From NCBI GenBank assembly GCA_905250115.1, contig CAJNOI010000014.1, forward strand, positions 843,597 to 907,596: a stretch of DNA of 64,000 bases. Direction: 5' to 3'. Shown here one piece after another: positions 57,682-64,000 of this stretch. The stretch is from Adineta steineri. Its lineage: Eukaryota > Rotifera > Eurotatoria > Adinetida > Adinetidae. Position 1 is the first letter of the stretch, and each line of letters starts with the position of its first letter. The position numbers and the translations under genes are program-made. The notes under the pieces were generated by a model. The model was not told where the DNA came from. It saw nothing but the letters and a program-made list of their open reading frames with translations, and ran no database searches.

Positions 57682-60600
57682 ATGACGTTATCTGTTACTT
57701 ATGGATGTAAGCGAGCATTGATTATTGGTATCAATAGATACCCTCGCGTTCCATTAGTTTACTGTGTAAATGATGCCGAAGATTTAACGAATACTCTCGA
57801 AGGAATTGGATTCGATGTTTCACTAAAAATCAACTGCGACAGACAAGAATTCCTCCAGATGATTGATACATTTGTTAATAAAATTGAACGTACTGATTTA
57901 GTATTATTCTACTTCGCTGGTCATGGCAAACAGCATGGAGATCAGAATTATTTGTTACCGTCAGACTACGATTATGATTTTCTCCTGTCCTCGGATAAGC
58001 ATATGTCAGAGCACGCTGTTAACGCACAATATATTATGAAGAAAATAAATGATAAATACTGTCGCATAACAATATTTATTTTCGATTGCTGCAGAAACTT
58101 TGTGCGAACAAGAGCACTCAATATGCAACAAGGTTTATCATCTATGAATGCTCCATCAGAAACTGTAATCGCATTTTCTTGTGCTGCAGGTGAAGCGACG
58201 CTTGACGAAACAGGAAATAATAGAAATGGTATATTTACTGAAAACTTATTAAAATATATTACAATGCCTAATAAAGATATTGAAGAAGTATTAAAAAATG
58301 TTTCTCGGGACGTCAAACAACAAACAGGTGGCTTTCAGAAACCATATCGAACAAGCTCTTTGACGGAAGACGTTTTTCTGGTAACAAAGCGCAGTCGAGG
58401 TTAGAAGCTTTTCTTTATAAATTCATTCATTTTTGCTTTGTTAGAATAAGTTAAAAGGCCGATCCCCAGTTAGTGTGAGTGCGGGCGAATACAGTATCCA
58501 TACCCACACCTACATTCAATTTGATTTTTAGATCTTACTATCCGAAGTCAATTGTCCCCTGATAAATCTTCAACGGAGTCTCCACGTAAGTTCTACTGGG
58601 GGAATCACTACAGGGATCCTCTATGGATTTATGAGGAAGTGTAACTGAGCCCTTAGGATTTTGCAAGGAAATGAAAGAGAGCTCCTAAGAATGGGTGTGG
58701 CTATACAAGAAATTCACAGTCAACCTCACTCTCGACTAGAGGTTTGTTTTTCAATTATAAGTAATTTAATAAATAAATTATTCTAGAATTTATGATACAG
58801 ATCTCAAAATAATTAGATAAATAAGAAATATTTGATATTTTACTATTGAATTTGATCGATTGAATATCTTAATCAGAAAATAAAATAATTGAAGATTACA
58901 CTTTTACAATTTTATTTCTCAGATAAATGTTAAAACAGTTGTTTTAAAGGTCGGCAAAAATAAAATCCTATTAAATAGCATAATTGTTAAAAAGTTTACT
59001 TTTTTTAAATAATAAAATTGAATTTTCATTCGTTCCGTTTTAAATTATTTCAAAAGGATATACAATAGTTTTCACAATCAAAATAATTCTTTATTTATTT
59101 TTTCACAACAAAAATATTATATTAATCTTTTTAAATATTTTTACATGAATAAAATTAAAATAAATTATTTATTTTTCTATTATTGTCGAATAAATCATTA
59201 TATTTTCTTTGCATTAAGATTCTTATCGATCAAATCATTCTACAATCAGTACAGCAACTATATCAAAGAATCCTATATCAACTCAAGCTCAAATAAAACA
59301 AAGTATGTTTTATTAAATAAAAAATATTTTTATCATCTTTAAAATTCGAGATAGAACTTTTTATAAATCATTTTTACTTATTCATTAAAAATTCAAATTA
59401 ATTTTTTCAAATAATATTATGTTTTGGCTAACAAATAACACTTTCTCTTGAAACAATATTCATAAAATTATTCATAATTTGCTTCTTTTCTATTTTTATA
59501 TCACTTAATACAATACTGAAAAGAGATTTCATCCATCGTTTTCGAATTATTTTTCCCATTCAGATATTGAAAATATTATTAAATAAATATTTAAACTTAT
59601 CTTCAGACTTTAAAATATTTTATATTTACAAAATCTATCCATTAGAAAAACAATAAATATTAAATTCATATAGAAATTTTATCATTTTAATAAAAAATCA
59701 ATCGAAGAGAAACATTTTCTAATTAGAAAACTATTCTTTGTTCTTTACTTAATTAAATTAAAACTATTTTTTCTGAAGCATATTTTTTTAATAATAAAAT
59801 TTCATAGATTTTCTTTCAATTTAAATCATACGATTTCTATTTTGTTGATATTTATCAACACAATTTTATTCTTTAGAATAATTCTATTAAATATTTTCAA
59901 TTCATTTTTAACTTTAAGTATTTATATTAAAACAATTTTGCTAAATAAACAATTTTAAAGATCATTTAATTTATGAACAATTCGCTTTTTTTTAAATAAA
60001 AATAAAAAAATGACAAAAAGTTAATCAATTATTTAGTTTCTTTTTTTCAGATATTGAGATAAAAGAAAAATAAGTTTAGTCAAATAAATAATTTTCGCTT
60101 AAAATTAAAACTAATTTCATTTTGTTCTCAAATTATTAAAATTTTTCTGTTCAGTTCAGAGCTGGGCGAGTACGGACGTTCTCGAGTACGACTACAACAA
60201 AACTAGGCATGCACCAATTCTAATTCCAACCAATTCCAATACCAATTCTAGAATTGGAATTGGTTGGAATTGGAATTGGTGCATGCCTAAACAAAACCGT
60301 ACTCGAGTACCAACTCGAGTACTATTGTATCGAGGGTGACTAAGAGTTTTTGCCATAGTTAGTAGGGGACAAAATCTATATTTAAACAGGCGAAACAAAA
60401 AGACGTCAAGATTTTATGTCATCCATGCAGCACATAATTACATAGTAATTTTTATGAGACATAATTAAGAACTCTAAGATCATATCCTCGAGTACGAAAA
60501 AAAATCCATTCGAGTACATGTACGAGTACCAAATCCTCCGAGTAAGAGTACGAGTACTTCGAATACTATGCCCAACTCTGATTCAATTAAAAACCAATTT

Positions 60601-62256
60601 TTTTCGCTTTTCAAATTTTAAATATGATCAAAAACTCAATAAGAGTTCTATTTTCTTTCGGTCAACCACATTCCTAATATTCTTTTCAACATTTTATTTT
60701 AAATTCACTGAAATGCTATGCGAAACATTTTCTTGTTAATGATTTTAAAATATTTGGAAAAATTTAAATAAAATTAATTCAAAATATTGTTTCAACTGAT
60801 TAGTCAATTAACAGTTGTCTATAAAATCATTACTTTTTTTGTTTTTTAAAAGATTTTTTTTAAATATAAAATTCAAATCTAAACAAATTTCTCAGAATAA
60901 ATACAATTTTTAGATTTTCCTTCATTTAAAAAATCTCTTTTATTATTCTAATGAAAAGATTATCTTGTTTTTAAATTGTTCAATAAGTTTAAGTTAAGTT
61001 GAACGTTTTAGTTTAGAACTTTCAATTAGAAGAATTATAGAAGTTATAAATAAAAAAGAAATTTCTAAGTGATTTTATTTAAATCATTGAAATAAAAAAG
61101 ATTTTCCCAAACTAAACTTTTATCAAACTCAAATAAACAATTCTTTTGATTAAAAAATCCACAGTTGCATAACGAAATTTTTTAGAATTAGTTTTGTTCG
61201 ATCAAAAGTTAAATTTAACAAAAAAAAAATTTTATTTCATTAAAATATATTCAAATAGAAGTTTTTCTTTTTATTCTTGTTCTTTTTTTGATTCACAAAA
61301 TAATGAAAAAGATTTGAATAGAAAGAAAATGTTTTATTTTAGAGCCAACTCAGACAAAAAAGAGTCAATTTCAACAATTTGGAATTACTGATGCTGGAGG
61401 AAATGGACGAGGACAGAAATTAAATCAACTCGATTGGCCTCATGGGATCTTTATTAACAATAAGAAATCAATTTATATTGCTGATTGTTGGAATCATCGT
61501 ATTGTTAAATGGAAATTGAATTCAAATCAAGGTCAAATCATTGCAGGTGGAAATGGAAAAGGAAATCAAAAGAATCAATTGAGTCATCCAAGAGATATAA
61601 TTTTTGATAAACAAAATAAGTCTTTTATTATTTCTGATCGTGGAAACAGACGAGTCATTCGATATTTTGATAATAGTCAAACAAATCAACAAATTATCAT
61701 TTCAAATATTAATTGTTGGGGTCTGACAATCGATAAAAATGGATTTATTTATGTTTCTGATTATGAGAATCATGAAGTGAGACGATGGAAACAAGGAGAT
61801 GACGAAGGTGATTTAGTTGCAGGTGGAAATGGTCAAGGAGATCATCTTAATCAACTCAATAATCCTACCAATATTTATGTTGATGAAGATGATGCTCTTT
61901 ATATATCAGATAATGAGAATCATCGTGTAATGAAATGGAAAAAAGATGAAAAAGAAGGAATTATTGTTGCTGGTGGAAGTGGGAGAGGAAACAGTCTCAA
62001 ACAATTGGATTGTCCTCAAGGAATGATTGTTGATAATTTGGGCCAAATCTATGTAGCAGATGTGGGGAATGATCGAGTAATGCGTTGGTGTGAAGGAGAT
62101 AAAGAAGGTGAAATTGTTGTTGGTGGAAATGGTAAAGGAAATCAACCAAATCAATTGAATTGTCCCAGAGGTGTATCATTTGATAATGAAGAAAATCTTT
62201 ATGTTGTTGATCATTTCAATTATCGAATCCAAAAATATGAAAAAATTTTAATTTAA
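57682..62256 (+). CDS. Caspase-NHL fusion protein, four exons
   Basis: Exons 57682-58399, 58532-58585, 59219-59302 and 61343-62256 splice in phase 1 at all three junctions into 589 residues. Residues 1-239 are a C14 caspase-like protease. The catalytic His81 lies in YFAGHGKQHG and the Cys137 in FIFDCCRNF; the D-x-C-R form is paracaspase/metacaspase-like rather than the QACRG of classic caspases. Residues ~240-285 are two short Ser/Thr-rich linker exons; the second (SNHSTISTATISKNP) is homologous to the linker of the transferase-NHL gene. Residues ~286-589 are six NHL repeats. The final exon is 914 nt, exactly the length of its counterpart at 42458. No death-fold or CARD domain is seen. I infer a protease controlled by a propeller sensor, probably cytosolic. 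If unspliced, the first exon ends at RSRG-stop. A telomere-like hairpin lies in intron 1 and a nested MITE in intron 3. Confidence 0.75.
58472..58512. repeat. Telomere-like hairpin in caspase-NHL intron 1
   Basis: Arms agtgtgagtgcgggcg and atacccacacctac, placed just before the second exon. Confidence 0.55.
60157..60580. mobile_element. hAT-like MITE rich in CGAGTAC, host of a nested MITE
   Basis: Termini CAGAGCTGGGC and GCCCAACTCTG are imperfect inverted repeats. The flanks gttcagtt and attcaatt form an 8-bp duplication with two differences. The body contains more than ten CGAGTA/TACTCG units. The paralogous intron in copy 1 (~41740-41755) has the empty site. Confidence 0.75.
60204..60289. 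mobile_element. Nested 86-bp hAT-type MITE
   Basis: Ends TAGGCATGCACCAATTC and GAATTGGTGCATGCCTA are perfect inverted repeats, the interior is AATTGG/CCAATT-rich, and the element folds back entirely. A perfect 8-bp target duplication AACAAAAC flanks it (60196-60203 and 60290-60297). It lies inside the older element 60157-60580. Confidence 0.85.
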
Positions 62257-63544
62257 AAAACCAAAATTAATGAAATAGTTCGGATAGAATTTTTGTTGAA
62301 TGAATCAAATCAAAAGAATTTCAAAGAAAATTCAATTAATAAAATTTTATTTTTGTAGAGAAATCAAATAGAATATTTTTGAAATTGAAAAAAGCATTTA
62401 TATTAATAAAAAAAACTTGCAAATAAAAACAGATTGTTATTTTATTAAATTTATTTTTGTAGTTTTATGATTTATTGAGAGAAAGGGAAGAGAAAAGATA
62501 AACGAATAAGAATGAGATCTGTCAAAATTAAAAAAAAAGATTAAAAAAAGCTATTTTTTTAAAGGAAAATTCTTTTGACATTTAAATATTAAAAATAAAA
62601 TAAAATAATTCATTAAAATAAAGAGAAAAAATTAGAAAAATAAACAAAAGATGAAAACTTTATTTCATTGAACAATAAAAATTGAAAAGAAAAAATTAAT
62701 TGGAAGTTTCAGTTATTTAATAAACAATTCCTGCTCTTTTTAAATAAATCGTTTTTCTATCAATAGGAAAACTTAGAAATAATTGAAAAATAAAATAAAA
62801 ATTCTTTTCGTGAGATTTTATTAAATTGTTTTTTGATTTTTCTCCTTGGCAAATAAAAATATTTTTAATTGATAAGAATTTATTTCTAAAATCTAAATAA
62901 AAAAAAACAAATAAAATATATTTTATAAAGTTTCATTAGTTACCAAAATCATTCACCGAATTTAATTAAAATAATTAAATGGCGACGAGAAACTGGAAGA
63001 TTTTTTTAATTTTATTGATAAAAACAAGAAAATAAACAAAATCTCTCAATTAAATAATTATTTAAAAAATTATTAGATATTTTGTGATTTAAATAAAATA
63101 ATGAAATTGAATGAATAAATATGTAACTGAAATTCAACATTTAACAATAGAAAATGGTTCAAATGATTTTATAAAAATATTTTTTGTTTCAATTTTACAA
63201 TTGATTATTTCATCTTATTCTCAAAAGTAACAGTATTTTCTAGTCAAATTCTTTAATATCATCAGTTTAATGTTCAATAAAGAAACGAATCCATATATGA
63301 AATGAATGAGTTATTCTTTCTGATTGAGTGACTTTCTTTTCTTTGCTCAATAATTGTCAATTCATTCAAAAACAACGTCTGTATTGATCCTAGAATTTTA
63401 GAGATGAACAAACTATGAATATAAAATTAGATGTAAATCAGTTCACTGACAGATTTTGATTATTTTTTCTATTCGTAAAACATTCGAACTTAATAATTCA
63501 ATTTATGAACTAAAAAAACTGATTCTGAAAGAAAAAAGACATTA

Positions 63545-63754
63545 ATGTTGAATTCATTGAGTATTAAGTTTACTTTATTATTATTATTATTGTTATTTAT
63601 TGTGGGAAATGTTCATACAACACTTTTAAAACGTATTTATCAAGATTTAATTAAACAAATGCGTGATGAATTATCATGTAAATTGCGTAGACGATTAGTA
63701 CATACAAAATATTGGCTGGACAAACCGAGTAGAAAAAAACGAAATGAATGGTGA
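63545..63754 (+). CDS. Small secreted protein, uncertain
   Basis: A 69-residue ATG frame has a clear signal peptide (FTLLLLLLLFIVGNVHT) and a basic mature part (LLKRIYQDLIKQMRDELSC, KLRRRLVHTKYW, PSRKKRNEW). It starts at the distal edge of duplication copy 2. The matching position in copy 1 (~44527) has only the first codons and soon stops, and in the inverted copy near 27560 the frame diverges. A downstream exon beyond 63754 is possible. Confidence 0.4.
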   Translation: MLNSLSIKFTLLLLLLLFIVGNVHTTLLKRIYQDLIKQMRDELSCKLRRRLVHTKYWLDKPSRKKRNEW

Positions 63755-64000
63755 ATATCTACGATTAGAAGTTTTTATTTCTACTCTTTTAGTTTTGTAA
63801 TTAATTTATTTTCACAATCAAATTTTAATATTTCTTCGCTATACAGAATCACGAATTACTATATCTTTTATGTTTTATTTAATAAATATTATTTCGAATA
63901 AGAAAAAAATTACCATTGTCGTATAATCCTCATACATTAAGTGATCATATTGATGACGCAAGCCATTATTATTTTTATACATGGTCTATTAACATGAGAC
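63755..64000. other. Window end, no feature seen
   Basis: Short AT-rich tail of the window with nothing recognised. Confidence 0.3.

Larger units (their letters stand above)
58785..63580 (+). repeat. Segmental duplication, copy 2
   Basis: Homologous and collinear with 38945-44640. Homology starts in intron 2 of the caspase-NHL gene (matching 'atctcaaaataatta', 'aataagaaatatttgatatt') and runs past the NHL stop. It carries a private insertion at 60157-60580. Confidence 0.75.

Noticed and set aside
10376-58512. True internal telomere or chromosome end
   Set aside because: The tracts are short, paired in opposite orientation and surrounded by genes; no long (TGTGGG)n array is present.
1-64000. 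tRNA, rRNA and other structured RNA genes
   Set aside because: I scanned by eye for B-box-like GTTCGA contexts and rRNA-like stretches and found none convincing; a covariance-model search would be needed.

Overview
The window looks like bdelloid rotifer nuclear DNA (Adineta/Rotaria type). It is AT-rich and eukaryotic, with GT-AG introns that are often short. It carries families typical of bdelloids (NHL-repeat proteins, arginine ADP-ribosyltransferase, EGF-stub GPCRs, rotifer-style F-box proteins) next to genes that most animals lack (aromatic amino-acid ammonia-lyase, AceTr/YaaH acetate transporter, a complete reducing polyketide synthase). It also has many short inverted repeats made of TGTGGG-like sequence; (TGTGGG)n is the known Adineta telomere repeat. 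The species is inferred, not proven. There is one 10-N assembly gap at 18169-18178.

Layout. 1-1640 (-): 5'-complete part of a secreted Cys-rich repeat protein that runs off the window. 2459-4025 (+): F-box-like protein. 4558-4985 (+): small secreted DUF4177-like protein. 5834-6458: almost perfect 625-bp foldback hAT-type element. 6884-9359 (+): four-exon coiled-coil/Cys-knuckle protein. 12181-13753 (+): broken caspase plus intact NHL exon. 14337-16330 (-): ammonia-lyase. 16.3-25.3 kb: gene-poor, with a cathepsin L remnant and a seven-exon unknown gene (21610-23703). 25.3-33.8 kb: two GPCRs, two small secreted proteins, a decayed Ty3/gypsy RT fragment, a hypothetical multi-exon gene and the acetate transporter. 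37877-43371 (+): ADP-ribosyltransferase-NHL fusion. 44780-47122 (-): secreted TIM-barrel glycoside-hydrolase-like protein. 48650-55897 (+): KS-AT-DH-MT-ER-KR-ACP polyketide synthase. 57682-62256 (+): caspase-NHL fusion. 63545-63754 (+): small secreted ORF.

The most interesting system is a modular 'effector + six-bladed NHL propeller' architecture seen three times on the + strand. The NHL exon always starts after a phase-1 intron. In two copies it is joined through a conserved Ser/Thr-rich phase 1-1 linker exon. The N-terminal exon is an arginine-type ADP-ribosyltransferase in one copy and a C14 caspase in the other. The two copies are homologous from inside the first introns through about 5 kb to beyond the gene end, while the effector exons are unrelated. 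This is the footprint of effector swapping by intronic recombination. A third, caspase-derived copy has lost its catalytic His and carries a nonsense codon, but keeps an intact NHL exon. Transposons inserted in one duplicate and absent from the other date themselves after the duplication.

A second signal is the dispersed family of 40-110-bp hairpins with telomere-like arms (GAGGGTGTGGGTG...CACCCACACCCTC), about 17 copies in 64 kb. Several sit exactly where a gene or retroelement is truncated.
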